Below the pieces are notes generated by a model. That model was not told the DNA's origin and made no database searches. It saw nothing but the letters and a program-made list of their open reading frames with translations. Below, piece by piece: positions 45,797 through 54,653 of a stretch of 64,000 nt of DNA. The translations under genes were made by a program, and so were the position numbers. The stretch comes from Bacillus changyiensis (lineage in GTDB: Bacteria; Bacillota; Bacilli; Bacillales; Bacillaceae). Numbering within the stretch: position 1 is the stretch's first letter; the number at the start of each line of letters is the position of its first letter. The stretch spans positions 1 through 64,000 of the forward strand of contig NZ_JAQFWW010000006.1 of NCBI RefSeq assembly GCF_027706145.1. The letters run 5' to 3'.

Positions 45797-46147
45797 TTAA
45801 AAATCAATAAGTGCCAAACTAATTTGTAAGGCTTCATCAACCTTTTCCATCATCTCATCATCAAGATGAGTGATTTTATCCGTTAGTCTTTGCTTATCGA
45901 TCGTTCGAATCTGTTCCAGCAATATAACGGAATCTCTTTCAAAACCATAGCGTTTCGCATCAATTTCGACGTGGGTAGGTAATTTTGCTTTTTGGATTTG
46001 GGCTGTTATGGCTGCAACAATAGCAGTTGGGCTGAAGCGATTGCCGATGTTGTTTTGAATCACTAAAACCGGGCGCACCCCGCCTTGTTCTGAGCCAACA
46101 ACAGGAGATAGATCAGCAAAATAAACATCGCCGCGTTTCACAATCAA
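45797..46147 (-). CDS. ndoA: EndoA/MazF-type mRNA interferase toxin
   Basis: 116 residues from a TTG with GGAGG eight bases upstream, as in B. subtilis. [20 protein letters not shown] at the start, with RPVLVIQNN and [13 protein letters not shown], is the PemK/MazF fold. It cuts mRNA at UACAU in B. subtilis. Follows its antitoxin by four bases. Confidence 0.95.
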   Translation of the reverse strand: MIVKRGDVYFADLSPVVGSEQGGVRPVLVIQNNIGNRFSPTAIVAAITAQIQKAKLPTHVEIDAKRYGFERDSVILLEQIRTIDKQRLTDKITHLDDEMMEKVDEALQISLALIDF

Positions 46148-46151
46148 ATGA

Positions 46152-46433
46152 TTATCCTCCGCTTACTAAGCGCTCTACGGTGTTTTCAGCCTCAAATTCT
46201 GCAAATTGCGCCTCAGAAGAGATGTTTAAATTGATTTTGGCCATCTCCATATAGCCGCGTCTCATCGATTCCCGTATTTGTCGATTTTTGCGTTCGCGCA
46301 AGTACATTTTTGTAGCTTGATATATCAGCTCATTCCTACTTCCGTTATCTTGCATGACAACACCATCAAGTTCAGATACTAATGCTTCTGGCAAACGAAT
46401 CATTATTTCAGTTGTAGCGCTGGATTCAGACAA
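46152..46433 (-). CDS. ndoAI: EndoAI/MazE-type antitoxin
   Basis: 93 residues from TTG 46433, GGAGG nine bases upstream. The in-frame ATG at 46439 is too close to that site. An N-terminal ribbon-helix-helix DNA-binding part ([16 protein letters not shown]) and a C-terminal tail that wraps EndoA ([20 protein letters not shown]). It neutralises NdoA and probably represses the pair. Confidence 0.95.
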   Translation of the reverse strand: MSESSATTEIMIRLPEALVSELDGVVMQDNGSRNELIYQATKMYLRERKNRQIRESMRRGYMEMAKINLNISSEAQFAEFEAENTVERLVSGG

Positions 46434-46527
46434 AAACATACACCTCCACCAAACTTACGAATACTACTTTATTCATTCCATGTTAATCATATCATTATTC
46501 TTTTCGTAAGCAAAGCTGTTTTTCTAC

Positions 46528-47700
46528 TCATTCTTTATCATTTGGTAAAATCGGATTCCTTACTCCAATTATACGCTCATTTTCTAAAAACATACGGGGG
46601 ACACGAGAACTTATCATACACGTAATTTCGTAATTAATCGTTTGCAGCCTTTTTGCTATTTCGTCGACTGAGATCGATTCGTCTTTTTGTTTTCCAATCA
46701 AGGTGACTTTTGTACCAACAGGATACGCTTGATCAAGAGCAATCATAAACTGATCCATGCAAATTCGCCCGGCAATTTTTTGCCGTTTGCCATCAATCAG
46801 CACTTCACTACCGGCCAGCTTGCGCAGCCATCCATCCGCATACCCGACAGGTACAGTTCCGATCCATTGATCATGGTCTGCCGTATATGTAGCTCCATAA
46901 CTGACACTTTCACCTTTTTCAATTTTTTTGACATGAGCAAGTTCAGTTTGCAGTGAAAACACTTCCTGTAATGGAAATGGGAGCTCGTCTTTTATTTCTG
47001 GTGAAGGAGACAAACCGTACATGCCGATCCCGAAACGGACTGCATTAAAAAGCTGTTCCTTGAACCGCAATCCTGCAGCACTATTTGATGAATGAACCAT
47101 CAAACGGTCAAGCGGGAGAGGTTTTATCAGTTTTTTAAACCGTTCAAGTTGCATATGGAAATAGTCCGTCTCCTTTTCATCTGCTGTCGCAAAATGGGTG
47201 AACACGCCTCTACAGTTTATTTTACCACTCGCTTTGGCCAACTCCATGATCTCTTTTATTTCTTCTTCTGTTCGACATCCGATCCGTCCCATGCCAGTAT
47301 CGATTTTGAGATGGACATCAAGAGCGGTCTCGTCATCACTAAGGAAACCAAGAGCTTCTTTTACCCAGCCCACTGAATAAGCCGTAACTGTAATCCGATA
47401 TTCGGCTGCAATATGGGCGTATTCAGGCGGGACTGCACCAAGCACAAGGATCGGTGCTTTGATCCCTTGTTCTCTTAATGAGATCGCTTCATCTAAGAAA
47501 GCTACGGCAAGAATGGACGCTCCTTCTACCAATGCCGCCTTAGCGACTTGAGCATCTCCATGCCCATAAGCATTTGCTTTCACAACTGCCATCAGGTGAA
47601 CATCCTCGCCGATATGCTGTTTCATATGACGCACATTGTCTTTTAAAGCTGTCAAATCGATTTCTGCCCAAGTTTTTCTGTAAAATGGTTTTAATCTCAT
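46528..47700 (-). CDS. alr: Alanine racemase
   Basis: 390 residues. The PLP lysine is in AVVKANAYGHG (near 40), and the second catalytic base, a tyrosine, in ESVSYGATY (near 270). A TIM-barrel is followed by a beta domain. It makes D-alanine for peptidoglycan, here near ddl and murF, which use it. AGGAAG lies before the ATG. Confidence 0.95.
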   Translation of the reverse strand: MRLKPFYRKTWAEIDLTALKDNVRHMKQHIGEDVHLMAVVKANAYGHGDAQVAKAALVEGASILAVAFLDEAISLREQGIKAPILVLGAVPPEYAHIAAEYRITVTAYSVGWVKEALGFLSDDETALDVHLKIDTGMGRIGCRTEEEIKEIMELAKASGKINCRGVFTHFATADEKETDYFHMQLERFKKLIKPLPLDRLMVHSSNSAAGLRFKEQLFNAVRFGIGMYGLSPSPEIKDELPFPLQEVFSLQTELAHVKKIEKGESVSYGATYTADHDQWIGTVPVGYADGWLRKLAGSEVLIDGKRQKIAGRICMDQFMIALDQAYPVGTKVTLIGKQKDESISVDEIAKRLQTINYEITCMISSRVPRMFLENERIIGVRNPILPNDKE

Positions 47701-48063
47701 GCTGACACTTCCTATTCAATTGTTTCAAATCGTCCTATTTATCATACTAAAAATGTTGGTAAAAAGAAATTTTGTACAGATCGATTTAAAACACATTTTA
47801 CGAAGAAAAGGTTCAAAACATACACCGAGTTATAAAAAAAAACAAAAATGGTTTATCAACCGGTTGGGATACGGATTGAAGAATATTTTTTTGATTTTGT
47901 CAGAATATATAATAATATTGATAGGGGATCATAAAACAAATTAATCAGTCTACGAATCCCAACTTTTAACAACATTATTTTCTAGCAAACTCCTGTTTCC
48001 TCTAATAAACGAAGTAATCAAGAGGGCACTTGTCAAACACGAATTAAGATGACTTTAACGTAA
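47701..48063. other. Intergenic region upstream of alr
   Basis: A plus-strand open frame of 81 codons (47699-47944) has no ribosome site and a low-complexity lysine- and isoleucine-rich content, so it is not called. The alr promoter should lie here, but none stands out. Confidence 0.4.
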
Positions 48064-48113
48064 AAAAGGGCGTCTAATCGTCGAAAAAATCGACTGATTG
48101 GACGCCCAACCTG
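48064..48113 (-). terminator. Terminator after ydcC
   Basis: A long stem GGGCGTCCAATC/GATTAGACGCCC extended by GTCGA/TCGAC, followed by TTTTTT on the minus strand. Confidence 0.9.
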
Positions 48114-48125
48114 AATGGCCATTAT

Positions 48126-49133
48126 TTACTTGGATGACTGACCTTGCATACTTTTCGCAACCATTAGAAGTTCATTTTGTGAAAGGTCTTCTGAAGAGAG
48201 GAGATAGTCAACTCCATCGTATGTCCAAGACAGTGATTTTTCCTGAAGAACACCGACTGTGAATCCAAGGTTAACTGGTTCACCACTCATGGAAACAGAA
48301 GCTGATGTTTTGGCGACTCGAGCTTTTTCCTGAATTAATGTGAAAGTTTTTTCGCCGCCATATGTGATGACAATTCTTTTGCCGTCATCTGTTGTCATTT
48401 CCTTTTCTTCTAGCTTCTTCACACCTTGCGGAAGGTCAAGAGGCGTTTTCACCGCAAAGGATTCTGATGGCTCAGCACTTGTCGTTACATCGATTTGCGA
48501 TAGTGTCATATTTTTCTTTTCATCAAACGAGCTTTTATCTAAAGGTTTATCAAATTCAAAACTTTTGAATTCTACTGTGACCATCGCTTTTCGATCCGTA
48601 TCCATCACTTTCACTGATGAAGGGGTCAGGTTTTTCTTGTTAAATACAATTTCTTGTGTCGGTAACATTTGATTATGCTGATAGTTCGTTTTCGTTTCAA
48701 ACATATACTTTGAATCCTTTGTTAAAAAGTTAGCTTCACCATCATTTTTAATATCCTTTACAAGCGATTCAAATAAATATACTTGACTGCTGTTGTTGGG
48801 CCAATCACTATGAAAACGGAAACTTTTATTTAAAGACGGTGTCAGAACAAACACACCATTTTCATTCCGCAAAATCACCTGACTCTGATCCTTTTTCGGG
48901 TTTTCTAAATAGACTCGATAGAAAGACGGTTTTTTATGCCATATTTCCACATTATACACCTGCGGCTCAGTTCCAGTTTCAATCGTCATTTTTGCTTTTG
49001 CCTTATAGGACGTGTATTCTTTTGCCTTCTTGTCGAGCCCCGTGACAATATCTTCTTGCGATTTTTGGCCGCAGGCAGAAAGCATAAAGACAACAAGCAG
49101 CCCCGTTAAAAGCAAAACAAAGCTTTTTCTCAC
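48126..49133 (-). CDS. ydcC: YdcC-like lipoprotein, LolA-type fold
   Basis: About 335 residues from GTG 49133 (AAGGGG nine bases upstream). The frame opens at 49157. A lipoprotein signal ends in MLSACGQ (cysteine near 21). The rest follows the YdcC family, which shares the beta-sandwich of the outer-membrane lipoprotein carrier LolA. In B. subtilis it is made in the sporulating mother cell and its role is unclear. Lies between acpS and alr there; acpS is missing here. Confidence 0.9.
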   Translation of the reverse strand: MRKSFVLLLTGLLVVFMLSACGQKSQEDIVTGLDKKAKEYTSYKAKAKMTIETGTEPQVYNVEIWHKKPSFYRVYLENPKKDQSQVILRNENGVFVLTPSLNKSFRFHSDWPNNSSQVYLFESLVKDIKNDGEANFLTKDSKYMFETKTNYQHNQMLPTQEIVFNKKNLTPSSVKVMDTDRKAMVTVEFKSFEFDKPLDKSSFDEKKNMTLSQIDVTTSAEPSESFAVKTPLDLPQGVKKLEEKEMTTDDGKRIVITYGGEKTFTLIQEKARVAKTSASVSMSGEPVNLGFTVGVLQEKSLSWTYDGVDYLLSSEDLSQNELLMVAKSMQGQSSK

Positions 49134-49405
49134 CTTTTTCAACCCCTTTTTAATCATTGATGTAAAAAGGAAGAAACCGCTTGTTCGACTTTAACGGTAC
49201 GCTTTTAAAAAGGGGCCGACGATATCGGCACGCGTACCATAAAAGCCTGCAACGACTTGTCTCCCTTATTGCACTACCCAATATATGTGGGTGGGTAAAA
49301 CAATATGCAGACATGCTGCCGCAACATTTACGTTTGTACTATTTATCAATGGCTTCACATAAATGTATGATAATATGTACAAGATCATTGCAAAGGGGCT
49401 AACGT
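49134..49405. other. ydcC-ydcA gap, no acpS
   Basis: In B. subtilis this interval holds acpS (about 120 codons). Here only 272 bases remain, and neither strand reads as AcpS. A hairpin GCCGA/TCGGC with CCCTTTTT (minus, near 49211-49230) and flanking GGTACGC/GCGTACC arms is present. Confidence 0.7.
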
Positions 49406-50005
49406 ATGTTTATTAGAACCGAAAATCCACAGACGTTTATTAAATTCTATCCGGTGACAGTCGCCATATTGGCCATCCAGATTGCCATATGGACTCTTTT
49501 TTTGCTACCGCTTCCTTCTGTACAGATGTGGTCTAATTTAATGACCGGATTTAATTTAGGAATCGCTAAAGGAGAATGGTGGCGAGTCCTCACACCCATT
49601 TTCATTCATGCAAGTTTTTCGCACCTACTTTTCAACTCATTTTCACTTTTCTTATTTGCCCCAGCGCTGGAGCGATTGCTAGGCAAACTGCGTTTTTTCT
49701 TCATTTATATAGGCTCAGGATTGGTTGGGAATATCGGTACGTACTTAACTATGCCCTTGGAATATATGCATGTCGGGTCGTCTGGAGCGATCTTTGGCTT
49801 ATTCGGTGTTTATGTCTATATGGTTCTTTTTCGAAAAGATCTGATCGACAGGGCCAACTCGCAAATTCTTCTAACCATTCTTGCTATTTCATTATTGATG
49901 ACATTGATCAATCAGCAGGTTAATATGATTGCACATATTTTTGGTCTTTTCGGTGGGCTTGCATTCGCCCCTCTATTGTTAAACAAAAAAAGCGACGGCT
50001 TTTAA
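49406..50005 (+). CDS. ydcA: Rhomboid-family intramembrane serine protease (YdcA)
   Basis: 199 residues, six hydrophobic segments. The catalytic serine is in HVGSSGAIFGL (near 126) and the histidine in NMIAHIFGL (near 178). HLLFNSFSLF in segment 2 holds the usual asparagine. It cleaves membrane proteins within the bilayer. The substrate is unknown. Ends tail-to-tail with ydbT, overlapping by four bases. Confidence 0.9.
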   Translation: MFIRTENPQTFIKFYPVTVAILAIQIAIWTLFLLPLPSVQMWSNLMTGFNLGIAKGEWWRVLTPIFIHASFSHLLFNSFSLFLFAPALERLLGKLRFFFIYIGSGLVGNIGTYLTMPLEYMHVGSSGAIFGLFGVYVYMVLFRKDLIDRANSQILLTILAISLLMTLINQQVNMIAHIFGLFGGLAFAPLLLNKKSDGF

Positions 50006-51483
50006 CCGTTCGCTCTTTTTTGATATGAATACCATTGAAAAATCGTTTCTGAATCTTTCTCTTCTGCATCTTTCACAGAAAAACTTTCCATTAACATAGA
50101 AGATTTAATGGTAGTATGAATTGAAACAAGTTTTTTACGACGTTGAAAATAAGAACGGCTTACCTTATAAACTTGCATTCGTCTCTTCTGCATGACAACT
50201 GTTGTCTTACCAAGAAAGCGTGAAGAAATGAGCAATTTTTTATGACTGATTTTCCATCCTGCATCTTTAAATGTCAAATAGCCAAGCAACCAAAAAAACG
50301 GGAGCAATAAAACCGACAAATATCCCCATGGCGGAAAGAAAATAGACAAAGGGATGACAGCCACAACAGGCCATGATGCGCGCAACAAATAACGGCGTAA
50401 GGCACGTTTTGGCAGATGGTTGAGCCCTTCTTCAGGTGCATAATCAGGCAGCATTTCATGAAGCCGCTTTTGAACTTCTTTCTTCTTGATGATCGGAAAC
50501 AAAACCGTTGATTTGTCTTGCTCCATTGCACTTCCACCAGCACTAACAATCGTAATAGATGCATAACCGAACGGCTGTCTGATCAAACCCTCTTTTATTT
50601 TAATCGCTTGGACTCTTTTTAAAGGTAAAGTGGTTTGATGTTTTTCAATCAACCCTCTGGAAATGACCAGTTCATTCTTTTTCCGTACGACCGAGAAGTT
50701 CGCGTATTTTAACAACATTCCTACAATACTAAATAGCCAAGCAATAAAAAGGACTAGAAAAATAAGAAAAGCAATGACAGCGACTCCAGCACTGTCCAAA
50801 AAGGAAAACTGATCAAACAGCCAGTCAAGTTTGACATATTCGTCTACTTGCGTATAAATAGCAAAAATACCAGAAATAACCATTCCGATTCCACTTGAAG
50901 TTGATGCTGCAATTAAAAGCTCAGGCCCGTTCATTTTATAGACCATGTTTTGTGGAGGTTCTTCTGTTTTTTCCACAACTTCTTTTTGAACCACAATTTC
51001 GTCATCTAGATCTTCTTGGATCATTTCTTTCTTTTTTTCTAAAAGCATTTTTTGAAGCTGATCTGCTTCAATTTGTGTGATGGCCGCTAAAGAGACTTCC
51101 GCTTCTTTTCCACCTCCAGCTGTTTCAACCTGAAGTTTAACAAGCTTAAACAACTGCTGAATAATTCCTGCACTTGTATTAATGGTTTGAATCCGCTCAA
51201 TTGGAATATACTTTTTTTTCCTCGTGATCAGACCTTCCTCGATCCGCAATTCATCCTCTTCAATTCGATAGGTAAACTTTCTCCATCTTAAAATACTGAT
51301 GATAATCAAGGAAATGAAAACGGCTGCGACTACTATAACAGCTATGATCGTTACCAGTTTGTTTTGATTCAAAAAAAAGGCAACACCAAATGGAACAATA
51401 AAATTCTTTACCGTTTCAATTAACCCTTTAAAGAAATTGAGAATCATGGCTGCCGGGTGTAACCGCTTCGGTTCAGACATCAT
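50002..51483 (-). CDS. ydbT: YdbT, membrane protein with bacterial PH domains
   Basis: 493 residues. Pairs of membrane segments precede three regions of the bPH2 (YdbS/YdbT) type, recognised by motifs such as GLITRKKKYIPIERIQTI and GLIEKHQTTLPLKRVQAI. It is thought to act in the membrane with YdbS. In B. subtilis the pair is in the sigma-W regulon and gives resistance to antimicrobial products of related bacilli. Start overlaps ydbS by 11 bases. Confidence 0.9.
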   Translation of the reverse strand: MMSEPKRLHPAAMILNFFKGLIETVKNFIVPFGVAFFLNQNKLVTIIAVIVVAAVFISLIIISILRWRKFTYRIEEDELRIEEGLITRKKKYIPIERIQTINTSAGIIQQLFKLVKLQVETAGGGKEAEVSLAAITQIEADQLQKMLLEKKKEMIQEDLDDEIVVQKEVVEKTEEPPQNMVYKMNGPELLIAASTSSGIGMVISGIFAIYTQVDEYVKLDWLFDQFSFLDSAGVAVIAFLIFLVLFIAWLFSIVGMLLKYANFSVVRKKNELVISRGLIEKHQTTLPLKRVQAIKIKEGLIRQPFGYASITIVSAGGSAMEQDKSTVLFPIIKKKEVQKRLHEMLPDYAPEEGLNHLPKRALRRYLLRASWPVVAVIPLSIFFPPWGYLSVLLLPFFWLLGYLTFKDAGWKISHKKLLISSRFLGKTTVVMQKRRMQVYKVSRSYFQRRKKLVSIHTTIKSSMLMESFSVKDAEEKDSETIFQWYSYQKRANG

Positions 51484-51952
51484 TTTCAGTCACCCTTGCC
51501 AACCGAGATATAAAGTCTCTAAGCCGATCTGCTTCTTCCACATCAAGCGCCGGAATGGAGTGGGTTGTGGCAGCTGTTGAAATTTGTACAGATGCGAGTT
51601 GGTACCTTCTGAGTAGCGGTCCCTGTGCTGTATCAACATGCTGAACTCTGACCATCGGTATAATCACACGCGTCACCCAAATAATCCCATGCTGAATGTC
51701 TATCTCATGTTCATGAACTTCATACCGCCAAATTTTATGACGAATATTAGGAATAATAAAAATAATAAAGAACGAAAGTAACAGCCAAATCACAATCGCT
51801 AATATTCCAATCCACAAAGGCCATTTAAAGATCAAGACCAATGTCAACAAACCGGAAGCTAATAATAGTAGAACAAACGATGTGATGGCAGCACTGATTT
51901 TCCATACTTTGAGTCCATCATTGCTAATCTGATGTTTTGGTTCATTCCTCAA
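51473..51952 (-). CDS. ydbS: YdbS, small membrane PH-domain protein
   Basis: 159 residues from TTG 51952 (GGGGG eight bases upstream), the same length as B. subtilis YdbS. The longer frame to 52042 runs through the promoter. Two membrane segments (about 20-70) and one bPH2 domain with GIIWVTRVIIPMVRVQHVDT. First gene of ydbS-ydbT. Confidence 0.9.
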   Translation of the reverse strand: MRNEPKHQISNDGLKVWKISAAITSFVLLLLASGLLTLVLIFKWPLWIGILAIVIWLLLSFFIIFIIPNIRHKIWRYEVHEHEIDIQHGIIWVTRVIIPMVRVQHVDTAQGPLLRRYQLASVQISTAATTHSIPALDVEEADRLRDFISRLARVTENDV

Positions 51953-51979
51953 TATCATTTCCCCCAATCTACCACTATT

Positions 51980-52004
51980 TACGGATGTGTTCCTGAAAAG
52001 TTCC
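51980..52004 (-). promoter_or_regulatory. Sigma-W promoter of ydbS-ydbT
   Basis: AGGAACTTTT with GGAAC at 52000-52004, 16 bases, then CGTA at 51980-51983. It matches the sigma-W layout (TGAAAC, 16-17 bases, CGTA) with one change in the -35. Agrees with known sigma-W control of ydbST. Confidence 0.75.
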
Positions 52005-52024
52005 TGAAAAACGAAACAATAGGA

Positions 52025-52066
52025 AAGCCAGTGAAGAGACACAACTGATCTAGCTCCACTGGCTTC
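52025..52066 (-). terminator. Hairpin after cshA
   Basis: AAGCCAGTG/CACTGGCTT with a 24-base loop region. The T run is weak on the minus strand. Confidence 0.55.
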
Positions 52067-52094
52067 ATTTTAGGGGAGATTAGTCCCTTTGTCA

Positions 52095-53555
52095 TTAATA
52101 AGATTTTTTCTGACGTCTATCATTTGAAGAACGCTTTTTATCGTACGATTTCTTCCCTTTACCTCTGTATCCACCACCATCTCTGCCATCCCTACGCTTG
52201 GATGAACGATGATGATTTTTGTTGCGTTTTGTTCTGAGTGGAGCTTCTTCTGTTAAACGGACAGGTGTATTATCTGGCTCTTTTGTCATCATTTTAATCG
52301 CAGCCGCAAGGACAGTGACAGAGTCATGCTCCTCTAAAAGTTCAGCCGCAGCAGTCATGTAGAAATTCAAGTTATTTTCAGAAATAATGGTCCGAATCCG
52401 GTCAATTGTTACTTGCTGTTGTCCTTCGATTGCTTCATCAAGTGTAGGCTCTTTCATTCGATCCATTTTGCGTTTTGTTGTTTGCTCAATTGCACGTAGC
52501 ATATCTTTCTCACGCGGTGTGATAAATGTCATAGCCATTCCTGTTTTACCAGCACGTCCTGTTCGGCCGATTCGGTGAACATAGCTTTCAGGATCCTGTG
52601 GTACATCAAAATTATAGACATGAGTTACACCAGAAATATCCAGACCGCGGGCAGCAACATCTGTCGCTACCAATACTTCAATGGCACCTTGTTTGAATTT
52701 ACGAAGAGCTACCATCCGTTTTGCCTGTGTTAAGTCTCCATGAATCCCTTCTGCTGTATATCCGCGTAAGTTGAGTGCTTCAGTCAACTCATCAACGCGG
52801 CGTTTCGTACGTCCAAATACGATCGCAAGCTCAGGTGATTGAATGTCAAGTAGACGTGTTAATGTATCAAACTTTTTCCGTTCGTGTACTTCTAAGTAAA
52901 ATTGCTGAATATTGGAAACCGTCATTTCTTTTGCCTTTACTTTCACGTGCTCCGGATTGTTCATAAACCGTTCTGCAATTCTTTTAATTGGAGCAGGCAT
53001 TGTCGCCGAAAATAGTAAAGTTTGATGCTCAGCCGGTACATTTGAAAGAATGGATTCAATATCTTCGATGAAGCCCATGTTCAGCATTTCATCTGCTTCA
53101 TCCAGGACAACGGTATTGACCGTTTGGAGACGCATTGTACGACGGTTAATATGATCAATCAGACGACCAGGTGTACCAACAATAATGTGTGGATTTTTCT
53201 TTAAAGCACGAATTTGGCGTCCAATATCCTGCCCACCATAAATCGGAAGCACCTTGGCACGTTTATCCTGTCCAATTTTATATAGCTCTTCAGAAACTTG
53301 AATGGCTAATTCACGAGTAGGTGCAATAACAATGGCTTGAATGTTAGGAGATTCGGGGTTGATTTTCTCAACAAGGGGAATACCGAACGCAGCCGTTTTT
53401 CCTGTTCCCGTTTGCGCTTGTCCGATCACATCTTTATTTGCTAGACCGAGCGGAATTGTTTGCGCTTGAATTGGTGTTGCTTCTTCGAATCCCATACGAT
53501 TAATCGCTTTTGTGAGATCAGAACTTAATTGAAAATCTTGAAACGTTATAGTCAA
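52095..53555 (-). CDS. cshA: DEAD-box RNA helicase CshA
   Basis: 486 residues from TTG 53555 with AAGGAG ten bases upstream. The frame to 53606 runs into the leader hairpin. Motifs: [27 protein letters not shown] and HRIGRTGR in order, then a basic, glycine- and serine-rich tail ([13 protein letters not shown]). It unwinds RNA and is part of the mRNA degradosome and ribosome assembly, important in the cold. Confidence 0.95.
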   Translation of the reverse strand: MTITFQDFQLSSDLTKAINRMGFEEATPIQAQTIPLGLANKDVIGQAQTGTGKTAAFGIPLVEKINPESPNIQAIVIAPTRELAIQVSEELYKIGQDKRAKVLPIYGGQDIGRQIRALKKNPHIIVGTPGRLIDHINRRTMRLQTVNTVVLDEADEMLNMGFIEDIESILSNVPAEHQTLLFSATMPAPIKRIAERFMNNPEHVKVKAKEMTVSNIQQFYLEVHERKKFDTLTRLLDIQSPELAIVFGRTKRRVDELTEALNLRGYTAEGIHGDLTQAKRMVALRKFKQGAIEVLVATDVAARGLDISGVTHVYNFDVPQDPESYVHRIGRTGRAGKTGMAMTFITPREKDMLRAIEQTTKRKMDRMKEPTLDEAIEGQQQVTIDRIRTIISENNLNFYMTAAAELLEEHDSVTVLAAAIKMMTKEPDNTPVRLTEEAPLRTKRNKNHHRSSKRRDGRDGGGYRGKGKKSYDKKRSSNDRRQKKSY

Positions 53556-53604
53556 TGTATTCAAACTCCTTCTGCTTACTGTTTCAGTAATGTCGTGTTT
53601 CATC

Positions 53605-53634
53605 AATAAAAACTGCCCTTTATATAAAGGACAG
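53605..53634 (-). terminator. Attenuator-like hairpin in the cshA leader
   Basis: Minus strand CTGTCCTTTATATAAAGGGCAG (53613-53634; given in part as CTGTCCTTTA/TAAAGGGCAG) directly followed by TTTTTATT. It lies between the promoter and the start codon, so transcripts could stop here. Confidence 0.6.
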
Positions 53635-53673
53635 GTTCATACTTAATACAAAGCCCGAATTACTTTACATGTT

Positions 53674-53702
53674 ATATTACCATTCCGTTATATGTTTTTC
53701 AA
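53674..53702 (-). promoter_or_regulatory. Sigma-A promoter of cshA
   Basis: TTGAAA (53697-53702), 17 bases, TAATAT (53674-53679) on the minus strand, about 115 bases before the start codon. Confidence 0.7.
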
Positions 53703-53879
53703 TAAGACGAGCTTCGTGGGCCAAAGGGCATATTTGACTATGTAAAGAGAAACAAGCCGCCCTTTAAAGAGCCGGAACCTTTTTGATATTGTAACACACG
53801 CTTTATATTCTTCGACAGTACTCTTTTATTTTTTCCAGTAGCTGGTGTGTCTTATACTTTTATTTTTTCCAAATGCAAC

Positions 53880-54590
53880 TTAATTATTATTTTTTTCCCC
53901 CATCTTTTTCTTCAGAAATGTTTCCACAGTTTGAAAAAGATAGTCGGGCTTTTCCTCAAGACAGACATGATGTTTTGAACCCGGTAAAAGACAAAGCTGT
54001 TTTTCATGTGAAGGAATGGTTCCATATAAATAATAAGCACTTGATAATGGGACAATTGAATCACACTCACCTTGAACGATGAGTACAGGAATGTGCAGAT
54101 GTCTTAAAGATGGTTTAGTGGCTTTCACTAGTCTTAAAAATTCAACCGTGGAAGAAATCGGTGTGCTTGTCAACTTTCGTTTATATCTTTGGTAAAGCTG
54201 GTTGTTCTTCATTTTTCCCTGAAATGATTCCCTTAGTATTTGTTTCAGATCACTAAGTAGTTGCCCAGGGCTAATATATTGGGCGGCTGCACTTAATAGT
54301 ACAAGCCGCTTAACTGGGTATTTCCCCGCCAAATAGGCAGCAATCATTCCTCCCATAGAAAATCCGATTAAATATACAGTATCACATGTTTTCAGAAGAC
54401 GGACAAGTTCAACTTCCGCACAAGCAATCCACTCCTGAAATAAAACGCCTTTAAGTACCGGCATATCTCCGTGTCCTGGAAGTGTGATCATCTCAACTCG
54501 CCAATCCTCTATTTGTTTTAAATGACAAGCTAACGGTTCTAATTCATACGGTGCTCCGGTAAAACCATGAATGCATAAACATCCTATCAT
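53880..54590 (-). CDS. Alpha/beta hydrolase, carboxylesterase-like
   Basis: 236 residues. CIHGFTGAPYE near residue 6 forms the oxyanion region. The nucleophile is in GFSMGG (near 95), the acid in VQGECDSIVP (near 191) and the histidine in GSKHHVCLE (near 220). It resembles the Est30-type carboxylesterases and monoacylglycerol lipases. The substrate is unknown. It lies between murF and cshA, where I do not recall a gene in B. subtilis. Confidence 0.85.
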   Translation of the reverse strand: MIGCLCIHGFTGAPYELEPLACHLKQIEDWRVEMITLPGHGDMPVLKGVLFQEWIACAEVELVRLLKTCDTVYLIGFSMGGMIAAYLAGKYPVKRLVLLSAAAQYISPGQLLSDLKQILRESFQGKMKNNQLYQRYKRKLTSTPISSTVEFLRLVKATKPSLRHLHIPVLIVQGECDSIVPLSSAYYLYGTIPSHEKQLCLLPGSKHHVCLEEKPDYLFQTVETFLKKKMGEKNNN

Positions 54591-54653
54591 GACCTGTCAC
54601 CCGTTTTCTTTTACTTTTTATCATATAAAAAACCGACTGAATGATTCATTTTT

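Noticed and set aside
47699-47944. Plus-strand 81-codon open frame upstream of alr
   Set aside because: No ribosome site, low-complexity content, and it overlaps the start region of alr.
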